From positions 1 through 16,295 of the forward strand of contig JAVVPD010000048.1 of assembly GCA_036655975.1 (NCBI GenBank): DNA of 16,295 nucleotides, in the 5' to 3' direction. This stretch comes from CASQEL01 sp036655975. Lineage in GTDB: Bacteria; Desulfobacterota; Desulfovibrionia; Desulfovibrionales; Desulfovibrionaceae. The notes under the pieces were generated by a model. It ran no database searches, had not been told where the DNA came from, and saw only the letters and a list, made by a program, of their open reading frames with translations. Within the stretch, counting starts at the first letter, position 1; each line of letters begins with the position of its first letter. Position numbers and translations under genes: made by a program. Below, one piece after another: positions 8,139 to 14,987 of this stretch.

Positions 8139-8167
8139 GTATGAGGGAGGCGCTGCCTCCCTCATAC
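8139..8167 (+). terminator. Perfect 13-bp hairpin after qmoD, no U-tract
   Basis: GTATGAGGGAGGC (8139-8151) and GCCTCCCTCATAC (8155-8167) form a perfect 13-bp stem with the loop GCT. It begins 16 bases after the qmoD stop. No T-run follows, so it may serve as a 3' stabiliser or processing barrier rather than a full terminator. A weaker hairpin follows, GCAGGG (8177-8182) with CCCTGC (8192-8197). Confidence 0.6.
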
Positions 8168-8232
8168 GGATCTCTGGCAGGGGCCTCAGCTCCCTGCATC
8201 TCCGCGAAAGTCTGTATTTTTTAGCTGATTAC

Positions 8233-8275
8233 AAAAGGCCTTCCCTCATGTGGTAGCACAAAGGGAAGGCCTTTT
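8233..8275. terminator. Bidirectional intrinsic terminator between qmoD and slyX
   Basis: AAAAGGCCTTCCCT (8233-8246) and AGGGAAGGCCTTTT (8262-8275) form a perfect 14-bp stem. The loop contains a further TGTG/CACA pairing. The A-run at the left foot and the T-run at the right foot give a U-tract on either strand. This fits its place between the convergent qmo operon (plus) and the slyX-ygiQ genes (minus). Confidence 0.85.
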
Positions 8276-8319
8276 GGCGTGTTCTTAGGGCATTTTGCTA
8301 TTGAAAATAGCTCAACGCT

Positions 8320-8556
8320 CTAAAAGGCTTTTTGCACCGAATGCGGGGGAAGGCTTGCCTCGCCGCCTTGATCGACCATGGATTGGACATCGTTGAGTTT
8401 TTCAAGCGCTTGGCGCAATTGGCGTTCCACGGTGTCGAGTTGGTATTGTTGCAGGGTGAGGGCCTCGTTGAGTTGCTTGAGGGTATTTTCTTGAAAGTAG
8501 AGCGTTTCTTCAAGGCGGGCCATGCGGGCTTGCAATTCTTCGGCGCTGGAGGGCAT
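8320..8556 (-). CDS. slyX: SlyX family protein
   Basis: This is a 78-residue, highly charged protein with the SlyX pattern: a short N-terminus, then a continuous helical heptad region (LEETLYFQENTLKQLNEAL onwards, about 14-60) and a C-terminal PPHS that matches the conserved PPH ending of E. coli SlyX. The FQE...LNE core is also typical. The function of SlyX is unknown; the name comes from lysis-related genetic screens in E. coli, and the protein is probably a small coiled-coil oligomer. The start is 3 bases from the ygiQ stop, and its ribosome site (AAAGGA, 6 bases before the ATG) lies inside the end of ygiQ. The two genes are therefore almost certainly co-transcribed. The bidirectional terminator lies 45 bases downstream. 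Confidence 0.85.
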   Translation of the reverse strand: MPSSAEELQARMARLEETLYFQENTLKQLNEALTLQQYQLDTVERQLRQALEKLNDVQSMVDQGGEASLPPHSVQKAF

Positions 8557-8559
8557 GGT

Positions 8560-10548
8560 TTATCCTTTGTTACGGGTGGGACGGGAAAAATCGGGGAAAG
8601 CAGGTTTTTTGGGGGCTGTTTTGGGAGGGCGGGTTGTTTTTCGTGGCTTTGCGGGGGTGAGGGGGGCTGTTTTGGGTTTTTTGGCGGCAATGCGGCGGGC
8701 CGCAGGGGTCATGTTGTCGTGACCGAAGTTAGGCATGAGGATGCGGTGCTGGCGCAGGCGGTCGGCATCGGTGCGGGCCACGGGAATTTCGTTGCCGTGG
8801 GGATCGATACCGCAATAATACATGGCGGTTGCCACGGTACCGGGGGTGGGGATGAAGCACTGAACTTGTTGGGGGCTCCAATGGCGGACAGCCAGCCAGT
8901 GGGCCAGCTCACGCATGTGTTCGTCGGTACAGCCGGGAAAGGCACTCATAAGATAGGGAATCACAAATTGTTGGCGCCCGTGCTGGTGGCAATTTTGCTG
9001 AAACGCCGTCAAAAAACGTTCAAACACGTCTAGGTCGGGTTTCCGCATCAGCTCCAGCACTTCTGGGCTGCAATGTTCGGGGGCCACTTTGAGCTGACCG
9101 CCGGTGAACTCTAAGGTATAGGCGCGCACGGCATCCTCGTCCGTGAGGGCCAGATCGGCACGAATGCCACTGGCAACGCGCACATGCTTAATTTTGGGCA
9201 TTTTGGCAATAGTGCGGAGTAATTGTACATGTTTATGCTGTGGGGTGATGAAGGATTTGCACACTGTGGGGTGGCAGCAGGAGACACGGCGGCAGGTGGC
9301 GGTATTGAGGGCGCAGTGGCCTTGCCACATATTGGCGGTGGGGCCGCCCACATCGGTGATAGCGCCGGAGAATTTGGGCTGGCAGGCCATGCGGGACACT
9401 TCGTCAAGAATGGAGCCTTCAGAGCGCGAGGCAATGCGCCGCCCCTGATGCAAAGCTAAAGAGCAAAAGCTGCACCCACCGCCGCAGCCCCGGTGGCTGG
9501 TAATGCTGGTACGCAGCATTTCTTCCGCAGGAATGGGCTGAGTATACGCGGGGTGACTGGCCCGCGCAAAAGGCAAAGCGTACAGGGCGTCCATTTCGTC
9601 AGTGCTGAGGGGGGCGGCGGGGGGCGCGACGATGAGCGCGCGTTTGCCCACGGGCTGTACGGCGTAAAGATTGCCTCGGTGAACTTGGCGTTCGAGGCTT
9701 AGGGTGGCGTCCATAAGTAGGGCAGGCTCGGTCTCCATATCTTCATGGGCGGGCAGGGGCATAGGGGCACCATAGGTGTGGAGTTGGGCCGCCGTTTCGG
9801 GGCTGTCTATCCATACCGAACCGTGAATATGGGTCAGGGCCTGCCCTTGGGCGCAGCGCTGCGCGGTTTCAACAATAGCACGTTCGCCCATGCCATACAG
9901 GAGCAGATCCGCCTTGGCGTCTAGCAGGATGGAGCGGCGTAGGGCGTCGGTCCAAAAATCATAGTGGCTGATCCGCCGCAGGGAGGCCTCGATACCGCCA
10001 AGTACAAGAGGAACTTGGGGAAAGGCACGGCGGGCAAGGTTGGCATAGACTACACAGGCACGGTTGGGGCGGGCACCGGCCAGACCGCCGGGGGTATAGG
10101 AATCGTCATGACGTTTTTTGCGGAAGGCGGTGTAATGCGCCAACTGAGAGTCCAGGGCCCCAGCAGTGACACCCACGAATAGACGCGGGTGCCCCATGCG
10201 GGTGATGTCTTCCACGTCATTCCAGCGGGGTTGGGCGATGATGCCCACGCGAAAGCCGTGGTGCACCAGCCAGCGCCCCAAGAGCGCCACGCCAAACGCG
10301 GGATGATCCACATAGGCATCACCGGTAATGAACAGCACGTCCAAGTCCTTCCAGCCCAAGGCGCGCATTTCGGCTGGGGTCATGGGCAGGAAAGGCGGTT
10401 GCCTCATGCCTTTGGGCGAGGGGGTGACGGCTTCTTTCTGCGGGCGGACACCATGGGGCGCGTGGGAAAGGGGGGGCATCACAGGCGGAGCTGTCTGTGC
10501 CAAGGGGACAGGAAAGGGGGGTGGAGAAGGCCGCCGTGCTTTGGTCAT
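8560..10548 (-). CDS. ygiQ: YgiQ family radical SAM protein
   Basis: This 662-residue protein matches the UPF0313/YgiQ family. The typical N-terminal block PFLPMTPAEMRALGWKDLD, then TGDAYVDHPAFG and RVGIIAQP, lies at about 52-107. The radical SAM cluster motif is C355-x3-C359-x2-C362 in HRGCGGGCSFC. A conserved downstream region includes GPTANMWQ and a long C-terminal region with PYLMSAFPGCTDEHM. It should bind a [4Fe-4S] cluster and cleave S-adenosylmethionine; the substrate is not established. An N-terminal extension of about 50 residues is proline-rich. The C-terminal 40 or so residues are rich in Lys, Pro, Thr and Ala, likely a disordered basic tail. AGGAA 4 bases before the ATG supports the start. 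It runs in series with slyX and follows the EF-hand gene after 67 bases. Confidence 0.93.
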   Translation of the reverse strand: MTKARRPSPPPFPVPLAQTAPPVMPPLSHAPHGVRPQKEAVTPSPKGMRQPPFLPMTPAEMRALGWKDLDVLFITGDAYVDHPAFGVALLGRWLVHHGFRVGIIAQPRWNDVEDITRMGHPRLFVGVTAGALDSQLAHYTAFRKKRHDDSYTPGGLAGARPNRACVVYANLARRAFPQVPLVLGGIEASLRRISHYDFWTDALRRSILLDAKADLLLYGMGERAIVETAQRCAQGQALTHIHGSVWIDSPETAAQLHTYGAPMPLPAHEDMETEPALLMDATLSLERQVHRGNLYAVQPVGKRALIVAPPAAPLSTDEMDALYALPFARASHPAYTQPIPAEEMLRTSITSHRGCGGGCSFCSLALHQGRRIASRSEGSILDEVSRMACQPKFSGAITDVGGPTANMWQGHCALNTATCRRVSCCHPTVCKSFITPQHKHVQLLRTIAKMPKIKHVRVASGIRADLALTDEDAVRAYTLEFTGGQLKVAPEHCSPEVLELMRKPDLDVFERFLTAFQQNCHQHGRQQFVIPYLMSAFPGCTDEHMRELAHWLAVRHWSPQQVQCFIPTPGTVATAMYYCGIDPHGNEIPVARTDADRLRQHRILMPNFGHDNMTPAARRIAAKKPKTAPLTPAKPRKTTRPPKTAPKKPAFPDFSRPTRNKG

Positions 10549-10580
10549 AGTGTTCCTAATAAAAGTTTGGAGAGTGTGTC

Positions 10581-10610
10581 CGGCAGAGGCGGCAGGGGCC
10601 TCCTCTGCCG
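10581..10610 (-). promoter_or_regulatory. Stem-loop between the EF-hand gene and ygiQ
   Basis: CGGCAGAGG (10581-10589) pairs with CCTCTGCCG (10602-10610) as a perfect 9-bp stem. Read on the minus strand it begins 5 bases after the EF-hand gene stop and ends 32 bases before the ygiQ start. Only a weak T-rich stretch follows, so partial termination or mRNA stabilisation are both possible. It suggests that the two genes may be expressed at different levels. Confidence 0.5.
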
Positions 10611-10615
10611 GTGCC

Positions 10616-10996
10616 TTATTTTTGTGCGGGGGGAGGGCTAATCATCATTGTTGGGGCGTCGTCACATTTAGGGCTGTTGGGCATGGCTTTGGGGGGCATG
10701 GCCCCGCCCATGCTGCCGCCCATACCTTGGGGAGTATTGGCGCGGCCCATGCTATGCTGGGTCATGAAGGCTTCCCATTCTTCACGGCTCAGGCTTTTGT
10801 CTTTATTGGCATCGATGCTGTCAAAGGCGGCTTGTTGCATTTGGGGGTAGAAGGTATGGAATTCTTCCCAAGTAATCTTACCGTCTTTATTGGTATCCAT
10901 TTGGGCGAATTTGTCTTCGGCGTGGGCCGTGCCCGTCACCAGGGCGGAAAGGCCCAAGGTGATTCCCAAAAAAAGTGCTGCGGTGGCGTGTTTCAT
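10616..10996 (-). CDS. Small exported EF-hand calcium-binding protein
   Basis: The 126-residue precursor has a signal peptide (MKHATAALFLGITLGLSALV...) with a likely cleavage after AHA (residues 24-26), so it probably acts in the periplasm. There is no lipobox cysteine. Two EF-hand loops follow. Residues 34-45, DTNKDGKITWEE, are canonical. Residues 62-73, DANKDKSLSREE, have Lys in place of the usual Gly at loop position 6 but keep the acidic ligands. The tail (about 83-126) is rich in Met, Gly and Pro and holds one Cys (C111). An upstream in-frame ATG at 11026 is less likely, because GAGGA lies 4 bases before the chosen ATG and the signal peptide then starts correctly. Calcium sensing or binding is inferred from the loops; no partner is evident nearby. 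Confidence 0.87.
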   Translation of the reverse strand: MKHATAALFLGITLGLSALVTGTAHAEDKFAQMDTNKDGKITWEEFHTFYPQMQQAAFDSIDANKDKSLSREEWEAFMTQHSMGRANTPQGMGGSMGGAMPPKAMPNSPKCDDAPTMMISPPPAQK

Positions 10997-11044
10997 AGTG
11001 TCCTCATGATAAAAAAGTACATGCAAAAATGCGCTGTCTGTTAA

Positions 11045-11072
11045 GATATAAAGATGTAGGCCCCTCTGGCAA
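11045..11072 (-). promoter_or_regulatory. Candidate sigma70-type promoter for the EF-hand gene
   Basis: On the minus strand TTGCCA (11067-11072) is followed after 16 bases by TATATC (11045-11050), close to the -35 and -10 consensus. The predicted transcript start near 11038 gives a leader of about 40 bases before the ATG at 10996. This is a prediction from consensus only. Confidence 0.45.
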
Positions 11073-11090
11073 GGGCTAAATGTGGGGTGA

Positions 11091-11110
11091 TTGTGCGTTA
11101 TTTTTCACAA
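11091..11110. promoter_or_regulatory. Dyad TTGTG-N10-CACAA in the divergent intergenic region; candidate operator
   Basis: TTGTGCGTTATTTTTCACAA is a perfect 5-bp dyad with a 10-base spacer. The half-sites resemble those of Crp/Fnr and Rex family regulators (TGTGA...TCACA), but the spacing is 2 bases longer than the usual form. It lies about 60 bases upstream of the probable EF-hand transcript start and of a TAGTAT hexamer (11150-11155) before the transporter. It could therefore serve either direction. A similar dyad occurs at 15975-15994. Confidence 0.4.
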
Positions 11111-11194
11111 AGTATCTGCCCGCTGATAGAAGTGCCCAAGGGCGTGCCTTAGTATCGCTTACAGAATATGTGTAGTACCAACCTTGGAGGAAGT

Positions 11195-12745
11195 ATGACA
11201 GAGCACAGTGAAACAACGCAAGGTCAATCTTTTTGGCACTATATGCGTGAAAATGTGCAACGCAACGGGCGTAATCCTGTGCGGGTGTATGGCGGTTTTT
11301 GTGTGGCATGGGGGCTGTTTTTTTTGTTTTGGACGGTTTTTCCCCCCTTTGAGGGGCTTTCCGTTCAAGGGATGACAGTGCTGGGCATTGTGCTATGGGC
11401 CAGCATCATGTGGGTGAGTGAGGCCATGCCCGTGGGCATAACGGGTATTTCGGTGCCAACATTGTTGCTCATTTCACAGGCTATCCCGTGGAAAAACAAT
11501 AAGCCTCCCATGGAAATTATTTTTTCGGGTTTTACCAACCACGTTATTTGGCTGTGCCTTTTCGCCTTTATGGTGGGGGCAGTCATGCAATTGCTCAAGT
11601 TAGACAAGCGCATTGCGCTGGGCATTTTGTCATGGCTCAAGGCTTCGTCGGTGGTGCGGGTTATTTGGGGCATGTTTTTTGTGAATATCGTGCTCGGTTT
11701 TCTGGTTCCTGCAGCCAACGCGCGCGCGGCGACACTTATGCCGGTGGTGCAGGGCATTTGTAATCTCATGGGCGACACGCCCGCAGAGCGGGAGGCCAAA
11801 AAGGCCATTGTCATTCAGTCTCTCGTCTATGGGTCCATGATTTGTGGCATGTTTATTTTGACAGCGCACCTGCCGAATATGATTATGGTAGGCATTTTTG
11901 ACAAGGGGGGCTTTCCCAATCTGAATTATTTCAACTGGGCTTCATTGCAATTACCCTATTTAGGGATGTTCGGATTGACGCAATTGTGGATCAATTATCA
12001 TTTCAAAACGCGCGCTGTGGGTATTGCGGGCGGTGCCAAAGCTTTGCAGGAGCGTTATCAAGCCCTGGGCCCCATGACGCGGCCAGAAAAAATATTGCTG
12101 GGCATTTTCGCGCTGGCGGGAGTGCTGTTTATGACGGGCAAGGGCAGTTTTTTGGTGGAATTGCACCATCAGTCCTTGGGTGTCATCGGTTTACTGGGCA
12201 TGCTGTTGTTATTTATCCCCGGTCTCTTGCCCTGTTCGTGGAAGTCGGTACAGGAAAAAACCATTTGGGGCACCTTTTTGTTGCTTGGGGGGGCCATGAC
12301 CATGACCACGGCCATGTCGCAATCCGGTTTAGCCCAATGGCTGGCGGATAATATTCACGGGATGATTGTGGATATGACGTGGTGGCAGGCGGTGCTTTCC
12401 ATGATGGTGGGCACACATATTATTCGCCTTGGCATGTTGTCCAATGTGGCGGCTGTAGCCATGCTGGCCCCTGTGGTTTTTGCTATGGGCCCGAAATTGG
12501 GCTTGCATCCGGTGGCCTTCACCTTGCTGGTGTGCGATACGGACACCTTTGCCTACATTTTGCCCACACAAATTACCGCTGCGGTCATTGCCTACGGGAC
12601 GGATACTTTTAGTACCGCCGATTATGCCAAGGCGGGCATTGTATCGGTGTGCATCGCCATTGTGTATGGGGTGGTGATCATGGCCCCGTGGTACGCCTTT
12701 ATGGGTTTGCCGGTGTGGAATCCTCACGCGGCGTGGCCCTTTTAA
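11195..12745 (+). CDS. DASS/SLC13-family anion transporter
   Basis: This is a polytopic inner-membrane protein of 516 residues with about a dozen hydrophobic segments. The layout is that of divalent anion/Na+ symporters. Two inverted-repeat signature regions can be seen: VPAANARAATLMPVV (about 171-185) and LSNVAAVAMLAPVV (about 415-428). In many DASS carriers these positions read Ser-Asn-Thr and help bind substrate and sodium. Here they read Ala-Asn-Ala (174-176) and Ser-Asn-Val (416-418), so specificity may differ. Members move dicarboxylates, citrate, tartrate, sulfate or sulfonates; I cannot choose among these. The start is set by TTGGAGG 5 bases before the ATG at 11195, not the earlier ATG at 11168, which has no ribosome site. 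The AprA-like gene follows after 18 bases, so a shared operon is likely. Confidence 0.87.
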   Translation: MTEHSETTQGQSFWHYMRENVQRNGRNPVRVYGGFCVAWGLFFLFWTVFPPFEGLSVQGMTVLGIVLWASIMWVSEAMPVGITGISVPTLLLISQAIPWKNNKPPMEIIFSGFTNHVIWLCLFAFMVGAVMQLLKLDKRIALGILSWLKASSVVRVIWGMFFVNIVLGFLVPAANARAATLMPVVQGICNLMGDTPAEREAKKAIVIQSLVYGSMICGMFILTAHLPNMIMVGIFDKGGFPNLNYFNWASLQLPYLGMFGLTQLWINYHFKTRAVGIAGGAKALQERYQALGPMTRPEKILLGIFALAGVLFMTGKGSFLVELHHQSLGVIGLLGMLLLFIPGLLPCSWKSVQEKTIWGTFLLLGGAMTMTTAMSQSGLAQWLADNIHGMIVDMTWWQAVLSMMVGTHIIRLGMLSNVAAVAMLAPVVFAMGPKLGLHPVAFTLLVCDTDTFAYILPTQITAAVIAYGTDTFSTADYAKAGIVSVCIAIVYGVVIMAPWYAFMGLPVWNPHAAWPF

Positions 12746-12763
12746 CAATTAAGGAGAAAGCAT

Positions 12764-14542
12764 ATGGCAAATATATCTGCACAAAGCATGCGAGATTTCC
12801 ATCCCACTTCGGTAAATGATGTGGAAGAGGTGGTGGTGGAAGCCGATCTGTTGATTATCGGCGGTGGCAATGCGGGCTGTTTTGTAGCGGTGGAAGCCGC
12901 GCGTGGGAACCCCCATTTGCGTATTGTGATTATGGAAAAGGCCGAGATCATGCGCTCCGGCGCGTGTGCGGCGGGCATGGATGCTATTAACACCTATATT
13001 CCTGAAGGAAAAACGCCGGAAGATCTTGTGCGTTGGAGCCGAGATCAGGTGGGCGGCGGCCCTTTGCGCGAAGATTTGGCGCTGTCCAATGCCCGTGAAT
13101 TAAACCAGTGTGTGGACGAATTAGAATCGTGGGGCCTGCCCATTTTGCGCGACGCACAGGGCAAGGTGCGGTATCGTGGCAAGTGGGATATTTCCATTCA
13201 CGGTGAGCAGCTTAAGCCTATCATGGCTGAACAGGCCATTGCCAGCGGTGCGGACGTGTACAATCGCGTTACGGCTACGGGGCTGCTCATGCACGCGGGC
13301 CAGTGCGTGGGGGCTACGGGCCTTGGTGTGCGTGATGGTAAGTTTTACGTGTTCAAAGCCCGTGCTACGGTGGTGACAACCGGTGGGGCGGGTACCCTGT
13401 ACAAATCCTACACGGCCGATACGACCGACAGTGGCGCGCAAATCTGGATGTGCCCGTATTGCGTGGGCTCCGGCTATGCCCTCGGCTTTAGGCAAGGGGC
13501 GGAACTTACAAGCCTTGAACAGCGTTGGGTTGCTACGCGCACCAAGGATTTTTGTGGCCCCGTGGACACTATTTCCGTGGGCTATAACGCGCCCATCATC
13601 AACGCCAAGGGGGAAAAGGTTATGAGCCGCTACGCCCATCTGGGCGGGGACGCCGCGCCGCGATATATCCGCGCCAACGCGCCCATGGAAGAATGGTTGG
13701 CGGGGCGGGGGCCGTGCTATTGTGACACCACCCACTTGAGCCCTGAAAGGGCCAAGGACATGATGGAAGATTATCTGAACGAACGCCCTTCTTTTGTCCT
13801 TTTTCTTGCGAGCCGTGGGCAGGATGTGACCAAAGAACCCATTGAAATATATGGCTCTGATCCTTATATCCTCGGCGGGCATACGGGCGGCGGCTATTGG
13901 GTGGACGCTGCACGTATGACAACCGTGGCGGGCCTTTTCGCCGCCGGAGAAACGGCGGGGGGCAATCCCAATAAATTTGTGGGCGGCTGTTGTGCGGAGG
14001 GTAAGCTGGCGGCGCGTGGGGCTTTAGCCTATATGCGGGACGTGGCGCCTTGTGGACTGGACGTGCTTGCCACGGCTCTTGCGGCAGAAAAGCAGCGCGT
14101 GTTTCAGCCTTTGCTCACTAAGGCCGAAGAAGGGGTTCGCCCTGTGGAGATGAAAGAACGCTTACAGCGACTTATGGATGAATACGCGGGAGGCGTTTCG
14201 CAATATTATCGTACCAATGAAGAACGCCTCGACTATGCGTTGAAGCATATCAAAATATTGCAATCGCAATTTGTGTATTTGCGCGCGCAGGACGTACACG
14301 AATTGATGCAAGCACATGAAACTATTGATAGAGTTGATGTAGCAGAGGCTGTAGTGCATCACTTAAAAGCGCGCAAGGAAACCCGCTGGGCTGGCTGGCA
14401 GACTCGTCAAGACTATCCCGAGCGGGACGATGTGCATTTTAATTGTTTTGTAGAATCGCGGCGTGATCCGAGCACGGGTACGGTGGAAACCTTCACGCGG
14501 CCCTATGAAAAAATTGTCGCAGACGCCCCCAAAGACAAATAA
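12764..14542 (+). CDS. AprA-like FAD flavoprotein (APS reductase alpha paralogue; fumarate-reductase/SDH flavoprotein superfamily)
   Basis: The 592-residue protein is clearly homologous to the AprA of this window but shorter (592 against 662) and diverged. The FAD motif IIGGGNAG is at 31-38. MRSGACAAGMDAINTYI (63-79) matches AprA's ERSGAVAQGLSAINTYL. Residues that line up with AprA active-site positions are N76, W228, R259 (TRTKDF), R303 and H373 (GGHTGGG). The segment after R259 reads GPVDTISVGYNAPI, where AprA has GPVGAWFLLFKAKA, so the presumed nucleotide-contact residues are replaced. The C-terminus NCFVESRRDPSTGTVETFTRPYEKI mirrors that of AprA. AAGGAG upstream supports the start. It lies between an anion transporter and an AprB-like ferredoxin. 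I infer a cytoplasmic redox enzyme acting on an imported anion; APS as substrate seems unlikely but is not excluded. Confidence 0.85.
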   Translation: MANISAQSMRDFHPTSVNDVEEVVVEADLLIIGGGNAGCFVAVEAARGNPHLRIVIMEKAEIMRSGACAAGMDAINTYIPEGKTPEDLVRWSRDQVGGGPLREDLALSNARELNQCVDELESWGLPILRDAQGKVRYRGKWDISIHGEQLKPIMAEQAIASGADVYNRVTATGLLMHAGQCVGATGLGVRDGKFYVFKARATVVTTGGAGTLYKSYTADTTDSGAQIWMCPYCVGSGYALGFRQGAELTSLEQRWVATRTKDFCGPVDTISVGYNAPIINAKGEKVMSRYAHLGGDAAPRYIRANAPMEEWLAGRGPCYCDTTHLSPERAKDMMEDYLNERPSFVLFLASRGQDVTKEPIEIYGSDPYILGGHTGGGYWVDAARMTTVAGLFAAGETAGGNPNKFVGGCCAEGKLAARGALAYMRDVAPCGLDVLATALAAEKQRVFQPLLTKAEEGVRPVEMKERLQRLMDEYAGGVSQYYRTNEERLDYALKHIKILQSQFVYLRAQDVHELMQAHETIDRVDVAEAVVHHLKARKETRWAGWQTRQDYPERDDVHFNCFVESRRDPSTGTVETFTRPYEKIVADAPKDK

Positions 14543-14572
14543 GGTCTTATATACCAAAATGGAGAGCTAGGT

Positions 14573-14902
14573 ATGCCCCCAAGAATTACAATAACAAAGT
14601 GTACCGGTTGCGCCGGACGCAGCCAGTCGTACTGTGAAGAAGTGTGCCCCGGCGATTTGATGGCGGTCTCGGTCGCAACGGGTAAGGCCTATTGCCGTGC
14701 TCCCGGCGAGTGTTGGGACTGTATGTCTTGCATCAAAATGTGTCCTTCTGGGGCACTAGAATTACGTATTCCGTATCAATTAGGCTATTTCAAGGCCACA
14801 TTACGCCCGATTATGGGCAAAAATTCCATTACGTGGAAGTGCAAAGACATCCACGGGAACGAGTCTACCTATAGCTATAAAAATAGACTGGTCGTCAAAT
14901 GA
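14573..14902 (+). CDS. AprB-like 2x[4Fe-4S] ferredoxin subunit, lacking the C-terminal arm
   Basis: The 109-residue protein has cluster motifs C10-x2-C13-x7-C21-x3-C25 and C47-x2-C50-x2-C53-x3-C57, the same arrangement and numbering as AprB. W48, directly after the first Cys of the second motif, matches the AprB tryptophan placed between cluster and flavin. The region SITWKCKDIHGNESTYSYKN (from about 85) lines up with the beta-sheet segment of AprB (SIMWTVKFRNGNVKRF). The protein ends there, whereas AprB continues for about 55 more residues. The gene is 30 bases after the AprA-like gene, with GGAGAG before the ATG. It is almost certainly the electron-transfer partner of that flavoprotein. An extra cysteine (C41) lies just before the second motif. 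Loss of the arm suggests a different or weaker clasp on the flavoprotein. Confidence 0.88.
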   Translation: MPPRITITKCTGCAGRSQSYCEEVCPGDLMAVSVATGKAYCRAPGECWDCMSCIKMCPSGALELRIPYQLGYFKATLRPIMGKNSITWKCKDIHGNESTYSYKNRLVVK

Positions 14903-14930
14903 CCCTTACGCCAGACTGAGCCGCTGAATG

Positions 14931-14963
14931 TTGCCGCCCCGCGATTTTTCGTGCGGGCGGCAA
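14931..14963 (+). promoter_or_regulatory. Stem-loop between the AprB-like gene and the regulator gene
   Basis: TTGCCGCCC (14931-14939) pairs perfectly with GGGCGGCAA (14955-14963) around a 15-base loop that contains a T-run. There is no U-tract after the stem. It may reduce read-through into the regulator gene or protect the upstream mRNA. It lies 24 bases before the regulator ATG at 14988. Confidence 0.5.
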
Positions 14964-14987
14964 AGCCTTACAGCGCGGGAGAACCAT

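Noticed and set aside
8332..9033. A 233-codon plus-strand open frame over slyX and the end of ygiQ
   Set aside because: It overlaps two recognisable minus-strand genes, and its Gly/Phe-rich product is typical of an antisense shadow.
11168..11194. An upstream ATG adding 9 residues to the transporter
   Set aside because: It has no ribosome site, whereas TTGGAGG lies 5 bases before the ATG at 11195.
14928..14987. An upstream ATG adding 20 residues to the Crp/Fnr-type regulator
   Set aside because: The extra segment is encoded by the stem-loop region, has no family counterpart and lacks a good ribosome site.
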